The notes below the pieces were generated by a model. That model saw nothing but the letters and a program-made list of their open reading frames with translations, was not told where the DNA came from and made no database searches. Of a stretch of DNA of 64,000 bases, positions 24,393 to 36,008 are shown piece by piece (position 1 is the stretch's first letter; the number at the start of each line of letters is the position of its first letter). This DNA is from Hymenochaete sp. R1 (taxonomy: Eukaryota > Basidiomycota > Agaricomycetes > Hymenochaetales > Hymenochaetaceae), in the NCBI GenBank assembly GCA_019400425.1, contig JAFREE010000013.1, forward strand, positions 248,001 through 312,000. Direction: 5' to 3'. Position numbers and translations under genes: made by a program.

Positions 24393-25119
24393 TTAGGAAG
24401 AGTTTTTATTCTCTTTCATATCCTGTGAGAGAAAAATTGGACGTCAATAAAACTAAATGGGATTATGCGCAGCAAGACGTGCGTATGACTTGAACTAACC
24501 AGTGCCGTAGAGCTAGGACCTTCAGACTTAGATTTCTGAGGGATCGTGTTATCATCGTCACTACCATCGCCGTCGTCGGATAGTATGACGTTAGGCCGGT
24601 GTTTCTTGCTCTGCTTGATGGGTTCGACTGTCGTGGAGGATAGAGTCGCGGAAGGCGGCCTCTTGTCCTAAAGCAATATGGTTTGGTGAGTCGGACCCTC
24701 ACTAGCAGACAACTTTGAGTCGTGAGCATGATTTCCACTCGCACCTTTGGTAATGCGTAAATGCCAAGGTTCGCTCTCGACGCCCTCCTCCGCTTCGATG
24801 CACGAGGCATTACGCTATAGCATCCGACAATACGGAGTACTAAATCTTACTTGCACCTGTACTCTTCGAGCTCTTTTTTTGCCCAGTTGCCAGCGCACCG
24901 CGTAGAGCGCCTTCTGTGTGCTAAATCAAACTTCGACGGAACGGGAGAAGTTGAAGCGGCTGCGGTTCCGAATTCCGGGAGCGTGAGTGAGTGAGTGAGG
25001 TCTGATTGATCGACGGCGTCCGTGCACAGCACAGCGTTGGCGGGCGGGTGAGCCTGAATGATCGGGGCCTGGGTGACGCATCCATGCTCGATTATGATCC
25101 CTCCTGCGCTGGCCTTCAT
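24393..25119 (-). CDS. Small basic protein of unknown function
   Basis: The well-supported part has three exons: 24810-24745 (MPRASKRRRASRANLGIYALPK), 24667-24500 (KQSKKHRPNVILSDDG, then an Asp/Ser-rich stretch), 24422-24393 (DMKENKNSS, stop), 87 aa in all. Upstream an open frame from ATG at 25119 reads MKASAGGIIIEHGCVTQ to RCAGNWAKKELEEY and joins in phase, giving S or CN before VMPRASKRRR. That requires an intron of only 42 nt (donor GTGCAA) or 36 nt (donor GTAAGA), short for this genome. If joined, the product is about 175 aa. The KRRR and KKHR clusters suggest nuclear location. No family is recognised. Confidence 0.5.
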
Positions 25120-25251
25120 CCGCCTCTCTCACGTCCCTACGACTAAGACGACGACAAACCCGAGGAGAAGGCTGCTTCCTCATCCGCAGTTGTTGCTAGT
25201 TGAAGGGCATATACTAGTAGCGCAGAGGAGGGTGAGGGGCCTGCATCTGTG

Positions 25252-26580
25252 ATGGCCTCTCGCTTTGTCAAACTCAACTTCCACCTCAACGAAACCATAG
25301 CTCGCTCACTTCTTGGAAAGCGGCAGCTTAGAGCTTTGTTACTTGCTACATCGGTCTTAGCAATACTGTTTCTCTTGTTGAGAATCTTGTCTTCGCTGTT
25401 CAACTCGGCATTTTATACGAATGGCGCATTCATTCAGTACCATGAAAGGATGACGCCTTTCGTCGTTCTAGGTGAGTTACTTGTTTGCTTGTTCATTCGG
25501 ATTCATGTACCTCATATAATATTTGAGAGAAGTACGAATCCTTTTGATCCTAGGCTGACTGTCCATCTTGCCACCCAGATTCACCCTCCCAACATCTCAA
25601 CACCTCCGACATAGGCTACTCCGCTGCCTTCGTCTACCTAATCAGCGTTTCCTCTCTCCAGTCCCTCGCTCTCTCCCTTTCCTACCTCTACACAAACGTC
25701 CCCTCCCACCCCTGGCCCATCATCCTCTTCCACGCCCCCGAATTCGACGACCCCCACGTCCGCACCTCCTTCCTCCTCTACCTCTACGACACCCTCGGCG
25801 GCGGCACCCCCGCCCGCACCTTCCTCTCCCGTATCGAATTCATCCGCATCGATTGGGAGCTCCCACGCGGCATGCAGCGTGAAAAATCAAAAGTCGACCC
25901 GGTATACGTAGACGCCTGGCCGGGCTACCACCTCGCCCAGGGCTTCTTCGCGACGCACATTTTCGACCATCCGCGGTTCGTCGAGCAGAACGTAACGTAT
26001 TTCATGCGGATGGACCCGGATGCGTACGTAGTGGGGAAGATGTGCTATGATCCGTTCGAGGTGTTCCATGAGCATGGGAGGAGTTACGGGTTCCGTGCGC
26101 TGGGGTTGGACCCGGGGTGGGTGACACATGATATGTGGGCGGTGACGGATCGGTTTGTGGGGGAGAGACCGGAGGTTGGAGAGAGGGTAGTCAAGAACGG
26201 GTGGGAGTGGCCTGAGGATAGGAGAATGGGGAAGATGAACGATCCAATGTACCAGGCGTATGGAAGTGGGTTTGAGGTGGTCCGGTTGGATGCGTTTCGG
26301 AGGAATGATGTGAGGGAATGGTATAAAGAGGTCACGAATGACTTTAATTTTATTTATAAGTATAGATGGGGTGGGTTCCCTCGTAAATTTTTTCTTCTTC
26401 GTTATATGCTGATTGACGTCCTCAGGCGCTGGAGCCATTCGTTATGCTACAGTGAACATGTTCTTCGACGTCAAGAAGGATGTGGAGGAATATTGCGGGA
26501 TGGATTACTACCACAACGGCATCCAAGGGCGAAAATGTAAATGCAAAGACCAAAAACGCGGACTTTCGATACCATCATGA
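25252..26580 (+). CDS. Type II membrane glycosyltransferase, GT15 (KRE2/KTR)-like (388 aa)
   Basis: Three exons: 25252-25471, 25579-26370, 26426-26580 (1167 nt). A short basic N-terminus precedes one transmembrane helix at about residues 28-43 (LLLATSVLAILFLLL), the usual Golgi type II arrangement. The lumenal domain reads HPWPIILFHAPEFDD, RIEFIRIDWELPRG, DAWPGYHLAQGFFA, VTYFMRMDPDAYVVG, SYGFRALGLDPGW and YKYRWGAGAIRYATV, ending CGMDYYHNGIQGRKCKC. The order and spacing fit alpha-1,2-mannosyltransferases of family GT15, which extend O- and N-linked mannose chains. It is divergent: the usual RWGDAPxH is RWGAGAIR here. The start was taken at 25252, just before a hydrophobic anchor. The divergent neighbour begins 132 bases upstream. 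Confidence 0.65.
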
Positions 26581-27425
26581 CCAGAACCAACACCACCAGC
26601 ATTTTTTTCGCCTGTTGGTCTCTTCTGTGGAGTTGTTTGCGCACCTTTCTCTGAAACTGTTGTTCTTCGATCTCTCTGCGCTCCGGGATAACGCGTGGGC
26701 AGTATCTGGTAGGTCCGCGCGGGGGTTTTCTTTAAATTATTTGTATCATGCTGTGTATGTCGTTCATATGGACTCCGGAGCGGAGCTGAGGAGCTCTATC
26801 TGTTTGTTTTTGATACACGAATTGTTAGGAGCGCAAATGAATTGAAATACCTCAAGCACGTTCGTGCTTGGCCCTCATGACGCTGCGTTTGGTGAAGTCC
26901 CTGTTTGGAGAGCTGAATGTACCACAAGGATCAGTTTGAATTGTATGCGCTAGTGACTGTATGGCAGCTAAATCAGAGAGTGAGAGGTTCAGACGTTTTT
27001 CGGAGTCGTCGAGACAAGATTATCGGCTATGGCTGAATCTGAGGTCACGTGGACAAGCAGCCGACAATTCAATTTTATTTTATTTTATTTTTAAATTTAT
27101 TGCTGGCTGGGGCTTCTTCTTTCCATTCAATCCCTCACCACTGGCACTGTCCAGTCCCCCTGCCTTCCTTCCCTCCCCCCTCTCCTCTTCCTCTCCCCAT
27201 CATCATCGCCATCATCGTTTTCGCCGGCGTCGCGACGAACGTTTGCTTTTAGTTCCGTCATCGGTGCTATTCTTGTCGGAGCATTTCGGTCGACAAATCT
27301 CTTATAAGATCGGCCTCCTACATTTACAACATCCGCTCCGTGTCCTATATACATACGCCCTCAAAAGAAGAACTTATCTCTGGCCTGTCCTCGCAAGAGA
27401 TTGTATTGTGTAGAGATCATACCGC
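26581..27425. other. Intergenic region
   Basis: Between the glycosyltransferase stop and the phosphate transporter start. An AT-rich stretch at 27065-27105 (repeated TTTTA) is followed by a strongly pyrimidine-rich leader (27120-27215). No gene seen. Confidence 0.45.
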
Positions 27426-29684
27426 ATGGATAACACTACAACATACCCACCGTCCTCTGATGGTGTCGACAGGAAACATGTCAAATCTGGGTTGGAGGAG
27501 TACGAGAGGAGCGCAGAGGGTAGGCCGCCATGGCTGCTCACGAAGACGGAAATGAAGTTGTTGGGTATCGCGGGTGTCGGTTTCTTTCTAGATGGTGCGG
27601 GTTTTCTTTTCTTGATGTTTTTTGTGGGTGTAGGATGACTGACGGACTTCACAATCGTTCAGCATATGACCTATTCATCATCAACGTGAGTTTATGCGCT
27701 CCTTCTCCGTCGTTTCTCCTTCGATGCCCTTCCTAACTCCCTCCACCCCCCTTGCCCCCTCTTTGCCCCTGTTATAGCCCGTTGCGACCATGCTACAGTA
27801 CCGCCTCTACGGCGGCAACTCCCTCCCCTCCAACCTCGAGGGCTTCATGAAAGCCGGTGCCAACATCGGATCCGTCATCGGCCAATTCCTCTTCGGCTAC
27901 CTCGCCGACTCGCTCGGCCGCAAAGCCGTATACGGCAAGGAGCTGATGCTCATCATCATCGCGACCATCCTGACGCTCACGACGCCGACGGGCTCCATCT
28001 CGCCCGACGGATGCCTCATCTACCTCGGGATGTTCCGGATCCTGCTCGGGGTCGGCGTGGGCGGGGATTATCCGATGAGCGCGAGCGTGGCTAGCGATCG
28101 GTCGGCGGTGCGGAGGAGGGGGACGATGTTGTCGTATATCTTTGCGAACCAGGGGTGGGGGAGCCTGGTCGGGAGTCTGGTGACGATGATCGTGTTGGCG
28201 TGTTACAAGTCTGTGATGCGGGATGGGGAGAAGACGAGCAGGGTCGACGGTGTTTGGAGGATCGTCGTCGGGTTGAGCTTGATTCCTGCGTTCGGTACTC
28301 TGTACCAGCGGTTAACCCTCCCTGAGGCGAGGCGATTCGAGGCTGCGCGCAAGCTTGACGAAGAGGACGATGAGCTGCAGCGCGAGAAGAAGGCGCAGAT
28401 GCACGAAGATGCGGCGCGCGACGATGCGGAAAAGGGCGATAACGCAAAACACGTTGTATCGACGCACAGCGGCTCGTCCAGCAGCGATGAGCAAAACACC
28501 AAGCCTCATCAAAACGGAAACGGAAAGAACGTCGACAAAGCATCCCATGCACCTGGGACGACGACCAACGAGCAAATCATCGAGGACGAGATGGGCGTCG
28601 GCGCGACAGAGCTCTTGCGCCGAAAACGCTCGCACTTGCGCGAGTTCGTGCACTACTTCTCCGAGTGGCGCCACGCGAGGATCCTGCTCGGGACGTGCTC
28701 GTGTTGGTTTTTGCTCGATGTCGCATTTTATGGTATCAATTTGAATCAGAACGTGGTGCTGCAGCAGATTGGGTTCGATGGGAAGGAGGGCACGCCGTGG
28801 GAGAAGCTATTCAAGATCGCGACGGGGAATCTGATTATTACTGCGCTAGGGTTCGTGCCAGGTGAGTATTGTTTACTCGGTACTCAGTACTTGGTTTTGG
28901 AGTGTTGCGGATTGTAGACTGGAGTTATAGCACGAGGCTTTACTGACGCGATCTTGCGCCATTTTCGTTTCTTCTAGGCTACTACGTTTCAGTGCTGACG
29001 ATCGAATGGCTCGGTCGCAAATGGATTCAGATCCAGGGATTCTTGCTTTGTGCTCTGTTCCGTAAGTGGTTATTATTGTGCGTCTACCGGGGAGAAAGAG
29101 CGTTGAATATAAGATACTCGCCGTCAGTCGGTATTTTGGCTGGGAGGTTCGATTCAATGGGAACAGTCCCATTCATAGTCTGCTTTGCGCTGCTGCAGTT
29201 CTTCTTCAACTTTGGAGCGAACACAACAACCTACGTGAGTACTCTCTGCTTACCCATTTGAAATAAAAAGCGCTTACTAACGGATTTGAAAATAATAATA
29301 ATATTGATGATGACAATAGTGCTATCCGGCAGAAGTGTTTCCGACGCGGTTCAAGGCGTTCGGGCATGGGATGAGTGCGGCGTGCGGGAAAGCGGGAGCG
29401 ATCATCTCGGCTCTGGCGTTCAATACGCTCACGAAGAGTATCGGGACGCCGAACGTTCTCTGGAGTGAGTTTTCTGTATTCTGGCTGCGGTTGCAGACAC
29501 CTCCTGTTTTGAAGTTGTCTGATGACTAATGTTTATGTTACTTCGGATTTGATTAGTCTTTGTTGGGTGTTGTATTGGAGGAGCGGTGTGTACGCTGCTG
29601 TTGCCTGAGGTGCGAGGGAGGGATGCGGATGTGATTGACGCGGAGGAGCTACGAGCTGAGAGGGAGATGCGGCGAGCTGCGTGA
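27426..29684 (+). CDS. Inorganic phosphate transporter, PHO84 type (MFS, 579 aa)
   Basis: Seven exons: 27426-27594, 27663-27685, 27778-28861, 28978-29061, 29128-29234, 29320-29464, 29557-29684 (1740 nt). It is a proton-coupled phosphate importer of the plasma membrane. Features in order: [15 protein letters not shown] in helix 1 (Asp conserved in the family), [31 protein letters not shown], then a long charged central loop (about residues 240-350, poly-acidic and basic), [61 protein letters not shown] and [15 protein letters not shown]. These match PHO84 relatives. The second exon is only 23 nt. The central loop is somewhat longer than in yeast PHO84 and holds a Ser-rich patch, a possible phosphorylation or ubiquitin control region (inference). 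Confidence 0.93.
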
Positions 29685-30031
29685 GGGCTTGGGAGCGTCT
29701 CTGTGTGTGTACGAGATGAAAGAAATTAAAATAAAATGAAATAAAATATTACATAATTTGTCAGCAGAGGGATGGCTTACTGTACCAATTCTACTCGACT
29801 CGGAGGGACACAGCCACAGGGAAGGTCCCTTAAGCTCTCAGAGACTCCAGCTTACTCACTCTCCTCCCTTCTCTCCCTCCGACGGCGACGACGAAGCTTA
29901 CATTCACCTGCTGCTGCTACACGCTCTTCCCTCTCAGCAACCCTGCAGCCTTCATCCACACCTAAAAGACCCAGAGGTCTCAGCTAACACTCACCTTAGC
30001 CCTTTCCTCTCTTTCCTCTCTCATCACAACC
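29685..30031. other. Intergenic region
   Basis: An AT-rich 3' flank with AAATAAAATA-type sequence near 29727-29750, then a CT-rich leader before the start at 30032. Confidence 0.45.
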
Positions 30032-32702
30032 ATGGCGACCCCGACAAAGACAATCAGAATCGACGTGATCTCCGACTTTGTGCGTCCCCCTCTCCCCATT
30101 TAACAGCTGACTCTCAACACTCCCATCTATCCATCTACCAATGTCAACGTCTCCTCCAGCTCTGCGCATGGTGCTACATAGGCCACATCGAGCTCTCCCA
30201 AGGCATCGCGCTCGCAAAAGAACGCGGCCTCCCTGTCGCCTTCACGCTCCGCTACCACCCGCTCTTCCTCAATACGACCCTCACAGATGACGTATCGGTC
30301 CCTAAACTCGATTATTGGAACAAGTGCAAGTATCCTGGCAGTCCGGAGATGGTGGACAAGGCGTTGGAGATGTTGAGGGCAAGGGGGAGGGAGGAAGGGT
30401 TGGAGTTGTGAGTGTTTTGTTTTTCCTTCCTTCCGTCTTTTTTTGTTGTGGTTCTTTGGGTTTTTTGTTGGATGGCTATTTCGGTTTTCTTTTCGTCTCT
30501 GTTCTGTTCGCGGGACTGGTTTCGCTATAGTCCGGGAGCTTAGGATCACATCCTTAACCAACCCCGGTGACGTGGGTGTGGGTGTATGCTCGAACAATCC
30601 ACGAACGCAATCACGGACACGCCTCGCTGGCCATCCACGTCCCTCGTCCCATCAATCATCATACCCGAATCCACCCAATCGACCCCCGACTTTTCCAAAC
30701 AACCCGTACCCGGAATGACGTCGAATCCGGGCAGACATCCCCTCGGCCCTCGGGCGTGGATGTCATCAAAGAGCGTACTTTTGAAGCTGATGACGAAGAG
30801 TACACATGCATGCACTATCTGTGCCCACGGATCCCATGCATGCCCGGTGTCGGTGCTCGGTGTCGCTTTGTATTGTATGGGAAAGAGACGCGGGAGGGGG
30901 GTGATTAAGCTGCTTGCTGAGGTATGCCGCCTCCCCCGAGTCCTCGGCGGTTTATGGCGCCACCCCCTCTCCGAAGGATTCGATTCCACGAATAAGTCGT
31001 CGTCTATTTGGGTTATGTCTGTCTGTATCGTGGACAGTCGGCCGGTCAGCCAACTCGAAGCTCGACCGTCTTGCGTACTACTGTGGACTACGGACAGGCG
31101 GTGGCTGGCTTTGGGGTGTTGTAGTGAGCTCTGAGCTGAGCTCCTGACGGAACACTCAGGAGTACGCAACGCGCGTGGTAGGTGTAGGCCTGGGCCAGAT
31201 TTGAAATCTGTGCATTGTGGTTGGGGATTGCTCAGCAATTTCTTTCTTGCATTTTTTTCCGTTTCGTTTTCGTTTCGTGGGTCTTAGGTACCCGTCTGTC
31301 GACTCACGCGACGGTACACCTTCTCGCCCCTGTCGCCTTTCATCGTCGTGGATGCCCTCCAGTCCAGCTATGCTTCTTTCTTTTCTTTATTGGTAATTTC
31401 GCCTGCAATGGGCAAGGGTCATGCTGTTGGAGCGATTGTCATCGTGGATCCTAGCAGGTCTCAGCCAAGCCCTCTCCTCTCTCGAGGGAGTTCCGATCGG
31501 GCGACATGGATGAACGGCTTACCCGTTTTCCTGTTTTCGTTTCCAGTCCCTTCCCCTTGCCCCTTCCTTATTACCTTATGTTGCCTTTAAACTCTCACTC
31601 CAATCTTCGCGTGTTCTCCGTTCCTTCCGTATCTTTTAACTGTTTTTGTTTTTGGAACCGTCATGCTGACTCAGTTCTTCTCTCGCTTTGCTTCCCTCGG
31701 AACTTTACTTTTACCTCAACCTCGATGTCCACGCCTGCGCTGGCTTACTTCAATGGTACCTGAAACACGCTTTACTTAACTCGCCACTGCTTCACCAACG
31801 ACGGTTAATGACGGATACCGACACAGTTCATTCAAAGGAAACATCCGCCAGACTACTCGCGCGCACCGACTTTGTCAGAAAGCCTTCCTCGTCGGCGGCG
31901 AGCGCGCCCAATGCGCCATCCTCCGCCGCCTCTTTCGCGCTCTCTGCGAACAGGATAAAGACATCGGCGACCCCCGCACGCTCGCCGTCCTCGCGTCCTC
32001 CGCATCGCACCCCTTCCCTCTTCCAAGTATCGCCGACTCCAACTCCGTGAACGGTTTAACTGCGACTGTGGCAGGAACGAAAGAAAGCACTGCTGTAGAG
32101 GAGAAGCGGCGCGTGATCGGGACGCCGGACGCAGATGACGACGACGCGGCGCAGATATTTGATACGGAGGAGGAGGCGTTTGAGTGGATCGAGGGGAAGG
32201 AGCTTGAGGGCGAGGTGAGGGCGATGAGTCTGGATGCGGCGCGGAAGGGAGTGAAGGGCGTACCGTTCACGGTTATCGATGGGAGGTGGGCGGTGAGTGG
32301 GTGCCAGAAGCCGGAGTGCTATTATAAGGTGTGTTGATACCTTTTACCCTTACGAGTACATTCTACATCGATTCTCTCCCCCCCCCCCCCGCCCTCTTCC
32401 CAATCCGATTTCTTTTACATACAAACATCGCATTTACTAACCTAACCCAACTCCTCCCCACCATTCCCCAGATCTTCGAAAAGATAGTCACCTGCGAACT
32501 ATCCCAAGGCGGAGGTGCCGGAGCCTGCTCCGCCCCCGTAGCCCACGGTAACAACAATAACAACGGCGTGCAGAAGATCTACGCGACGAACGGGTCGAAC
32601 GGCGCGTGTCCGTTGGCCCCTGCTGTTGCGCCCCTGGGACACCCTGCGCATGCGACGGTCGGGTCTGTTGGGATTGGGATGGCAGCTGTTGGGAGCCATT
32701 GA
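30032..32702 (+). CDS. DsbA-like thioredoxin-fold oxidoreductase (342 aa) with a 1.4-kb intron
   Basis: Four exons: 30032-30079, 30160-30407, 31827-32328, 32472-32702 (1029 nt). The N-terminus IRIDVISDFLCAWCYIGHIEL carries the CxxC redox motif. RYHPLFLN, SFKGNIRQTTRAHRLCQKAF, GKELEGEVRAMSLDAARKGVKGVPFTVIDGRWAVSGCQ and CYYKIFEKIV follow in the order of the DsbA/FrnE-like family. GVPFTVIDG contains the cis-Pro next to the active site. A low-complexity tail with an Asn run ends the protein. A Ser/Asp/Glu-rich insert separates the helical part from the C-terminal half. Intron 2 (30408-31826) is 1419 nt, more than ten times the local norm, yet its ends are GTGAGT and ACACAG and joining them restores LEF-SFKGN in frame. 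Intron 3 contains a run of 13 C. Confidence 0.82.
30408..31826 (+). other. Unusually long intron (1419 nt) of the DsbA-like gene
   Basis: It starts GTGAGT and ends ACACAG. The first 124 nt look like a complete ordinary intron ending CTATAG at 30531, but splicing there gives a stop within four codons. The rest is GC-rich up to about 31200 and then pyrimidine-rich, like a gene leader. Two overlapping antiparallel frames are open for 182 codons (+, 30586-31134) and 230 codons (-, 31238-30546). Neither resembles a known protein. It could be an inserted sequence or a nested gene. Confidence 0.6.
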
Positions 32703-33405
32703 GGGTTTTCTGGGTGGGCGGATTGACGGACGAGGGAGCGACGGTGGTGTGCTTGAGGGGTTGAATGATGGTTGATTGCGATGTGCGATGGTGACGGTGA
32801 TGGCGTTGACTTGAAGTTTCACTCGGAGACGCTTGGGTTTTGGAGGGGGTTGGATAAATTTTCTGGAAAGTCGCGTCTGCCGGTGTTTGTTTCTTCGCTC
32901 CCTCACAAGCTTGGTATCTGCTTCCCCTTCCTTATGCCATTATAAGCTCTGGCTCTGGCTTTGGCCTTTGGTTTTTGGTACACTTAAGCCTTCAACAGCT
33001 TTCCACTTCTTTTTTTCTATTTATTTATTTATTCGCCCCACCGCACCGCCGCACCGTACCACCGACCCTTCCTCTCGCCGCGCCGCGCCTGTCTTTCTCT
33101 TCTTCCTCCCTTTAATGTTTGCTCTTTTCTTCTTTCCTTTCCCTTTTCTTTCTTTCTATCTTTCTCTGCTTCTCTTCTAAACTTCTCTGTCTCACTCCGT
33201 ATATTGCGTACCCTACCCTACCCTGTTCCCTGTACTCTCGCCTCCCTTTCAACGCCTAAACTTTACTGTCCTTTTTTGGCTGAGTTATTTACGTTTCCTT
33301 TCATTTTCTTTTCTTTTCTGTTTCTTTCTCTTTTACTTTTCATGTCTTTCTTTTCTTTTCCTTCCTTTTCATGCTTTTCATGCACGTCTCCTCCCTTTAT
33401 CTCTC

Positions 33406-33425
33406 TAGCCCTAGCCCTAGCCCTA
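33406..33425 (+). repeat. Short TAGCCC tandem repeat
   Basis: Three perfect TAGCCC units followed by TA. It resembles but is not the fungal telomere unit (CCCTAA/TTAGGG). It lies inside the pyrimidine-rich tract. Confidence 0.7.
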
Positions 33426-33665
33426 CCTCCATGTCTCCCTCTTACCCCTCCCTCCAACCTCTAAATTCGACTTCCTTGTCCAAAGAGTTTCGTTCCGTTT
33501 CGCGTACAGACCTGTTCTCTTCCCTTTTCTTCTTCCTTCCTGTTTTTTTTTCTGTCTTTTCGTTTTGTTTCTTTCCCAATTCTTTAAACTTTTCTTCTAA
33601 ATGTCTATAGTATGTGGGGTGAGGCATGCCGAGCGGGAAGCAGGGATGTGTTGTGTTGTTCATTA

Positions 33666-33681
33666 TACGTACGTACGTACG
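33666..33681 (+). repeat. (TACG)4 microsatellite
   Basis: Four perfect TACG units, self-complementary as a block, in an intergenic stretch. Confidence 0.8.
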
Positions 33682-33987
33682 ATCGAGCGAATTGATTGCA
33701 CTCTTTACTGCGTATTTTCTTGTTCGTTCGTCTGAGATTTTGTTTTTATTCAAGTTCGGTTGACGTTTTGGTGAGGGGTTTCGTTCGGTTTAAGAGGCCA
33801 GTCTCAGTGCTAAGGGTTGAGAGTCGAGAGTTGAGAGCAAAGTGTGCAGATTCTTTCGTTCTTTCTTTCGTTCTCCACTTGTCTTCAACGCTCCTCTCCG
33901 ATTGATTGGGTGTCCTGCCGTTTCTTATACATCGTCGTTGTGGTCCGTAGTATACGATCCCCGTTCTACATCCCACTTTCCCCGTCT

Positions 33988-34010
33988 CAACCAACCAACC
34001 AACCAACCAA
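33988..34010 (+). repeat. (CAAC)n microsatellite
   Basis: Nearly six perfect four-base units in an intergenic stretch. Confidence 0.8.
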
Positions 34011-36008
34011 TCATCACCGCAATATGGATGGTTCGAGTAACTCTCATGTCGCGCCTTGCATCTTCAGACGTAGGTCCAGTGATAAATACGCCCAATATCG
34101 CGTCTGTGTCTTAGCCAAGCGGTAAGTGGGACACGGGCAGTACTGGTAGTAGCTGTCGGTTGGGCTCGGTTCGGGGTGTAGTCTCTCGGGCTCGAGGGTA
34201 CACTACCGGTACTAGTGCCAGTACATGAAAGGGAATGCCGGATGCGTCCCTCCATCTCCGACATCATGATGTTGTGTATCTTCCCGGTGGGGTACCTCTA
34301 GCACTCAGTCCTTAGCGCTAATGCTAGTGGTACTGCTGAGGCTGGATGGCTAGAGGCTCTCGACTTTACGAGGAGTTCCCTGTGTGTGTACGTGAGCGTG
34401 GGATGGCGAGGCGGGGCAGCCTCTAGCACCGTAGGCCGATTCGATTGCTTCACGAATCCAGCAACATTCACAGAGCTCATGGATTCATTCAAATACCAGC
34501 TGTGAATACCCATACGTATATTGCTTTTTCGAAGAGCTGAAAGATACGAGATCGTTAGCATGTGTCAAGGGCACGAGGAAAGGTGTACACACATTTTTAC
34601 AGTCCATGGTACTTATCTGGAAACGAAGGCGCTTGATGGGGACCGCAACCTCGACATGAGAGTTCAGGCATTTCTCCAGAAAGACTTCGGCGTAGCCAAC
34701 GTGACTGATAGCATGCTCAGGGCGCTCGACGATTAACCCATGGAAATCGGGGATGCAACAACATGCTTTTATTGTTAGCTGGCAAAGCCCTTTGGATAGT
34801 CAACGCTTTGGCGGGTTCAACAATCAACTTTGGCAGATTCAAATGTTCACCGGAGCTTTGAGCTTGATCCATGATGACATTGACAAGGCCTTCATACTCA
34901 ACCATGCTGAAGCGGGAGATTGTCCTTCATTGCCGTACGACAGCCGTGATGAAGGGACAAGGCGGCGACGTCAGAGAACCATCGCGGTTGATTAGTTCTA
35001 CTCGAGTAAAGCCTGCAATTTGGTGATGGTCGAGACTATACAAGGGGATGAAAACATGATTCGAGTCAATTAATGAGCAGCGTCAGTGTAATAACGAGGT
35101 TCAACGCTGTGCTTTTTTGAGGTATGGGAAAGAGAGAGAAGATGTGCGAATACGACGACCACGTCGCGAATCATGGCCGCCGCTTGCCGCTTCTCTCTTT
35201 CACGCCACCATGCATGGGCAATAGACACCGTCAACTCTAGCGTGATGTCTGTTCAACATCAAAACATCTTTCCTAGTCGATTGTCACGGAATGGATACGT
35301 GCTCCGAGTGCTCGTGCATTCGATGGTTATATTTAACTTAAGGAGGGAGGAGTGAACAGAAAAAAAGGCAAGACAGTCGTCGCAGAAATTAGACGTCGTC
35401 TGGAAAAGGTGCGCCAGTCATATTTATTCAAGTTATTGTCTGAGCCTATATCTTACATTCTTTCAGTCCGCAGGTCGGCCACCAGAACCAATGTCTGGCA
35501 ATTTTGCACCATCAAGATCAAGTTGGAACCTTTTGTCTCAGGAAGTGCAATTCTTATGCCTGCCTTAGTGCAAAGTAGGCGCCCATTCAAGATGGTTTTG
35601 GATGCTGCTCTTTTGGTCCTCGGCCCGAGTGGGAAGGACCTCGTCAAAACTTTCGTCACTTTGCGTTCTGCTACTTTTTTTTCTGCGCGCTAGACTTTTG
35701 GACATCTGGTTGCTTTGCAGCAGAGCGGTTTATTAAAGAACTCGATGCTAAAGAGGGATGGGGAGAGACAGTTTGAAGCAAGCGCCTTTGCGTTCTCATT
35801 CTCTGTGCCAGTGAACTTCTTCTCTTCCTTCCAACCCACTTCCTTCTCTTTTCCTCTCCCGCATTTGGCTCTCACGTCGTTCTGCTGTAGCCTATCTCGC
35901 CGCCTTCGCCTTCACTTTTTTGCCTTTACTCATCAGTTCACACCCATCAAGACATCCAGAGCAAAGGAATCTTAGCCCCAGTTCCAGACACCAGAGAGCC
36001 TCAGGATC

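Larger units (their letters stand above)
32703..36008. other. Gene-poor 3.3-kb region with low-complexity sequence
   Basis: No supported gene. 33000-33610 is almost pure pyrimidine on the plus strand. Simple repeats are listed separately. Frames of 70-115 codons at 34521, 34753 and 35352 lack family features and good splice context. The last 200 bases form a CT-rich leader for the gene at 36009. Confidence 0.45.

Noticed and set aside
33406..33425. Telomere-like repeat
   Set aside because: The unit is TAGCCC rather than the fungal CCCTAA, only three copies, inside a pyrimidine tract.
34110..34205. tRNA-like A box (TAGCCAAGCGG) followed by GGTTCG
   Set aside because: The acceptor ends do not pair, the B box lacks the expected following A and CC, and no anticodon arm forms.
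34140..34230. Inverted repeat around ACTACCGGTACTAGTGCC as a transposon end
   Set aside because: Imperfect and short, with no target duplication or transposase nearby.
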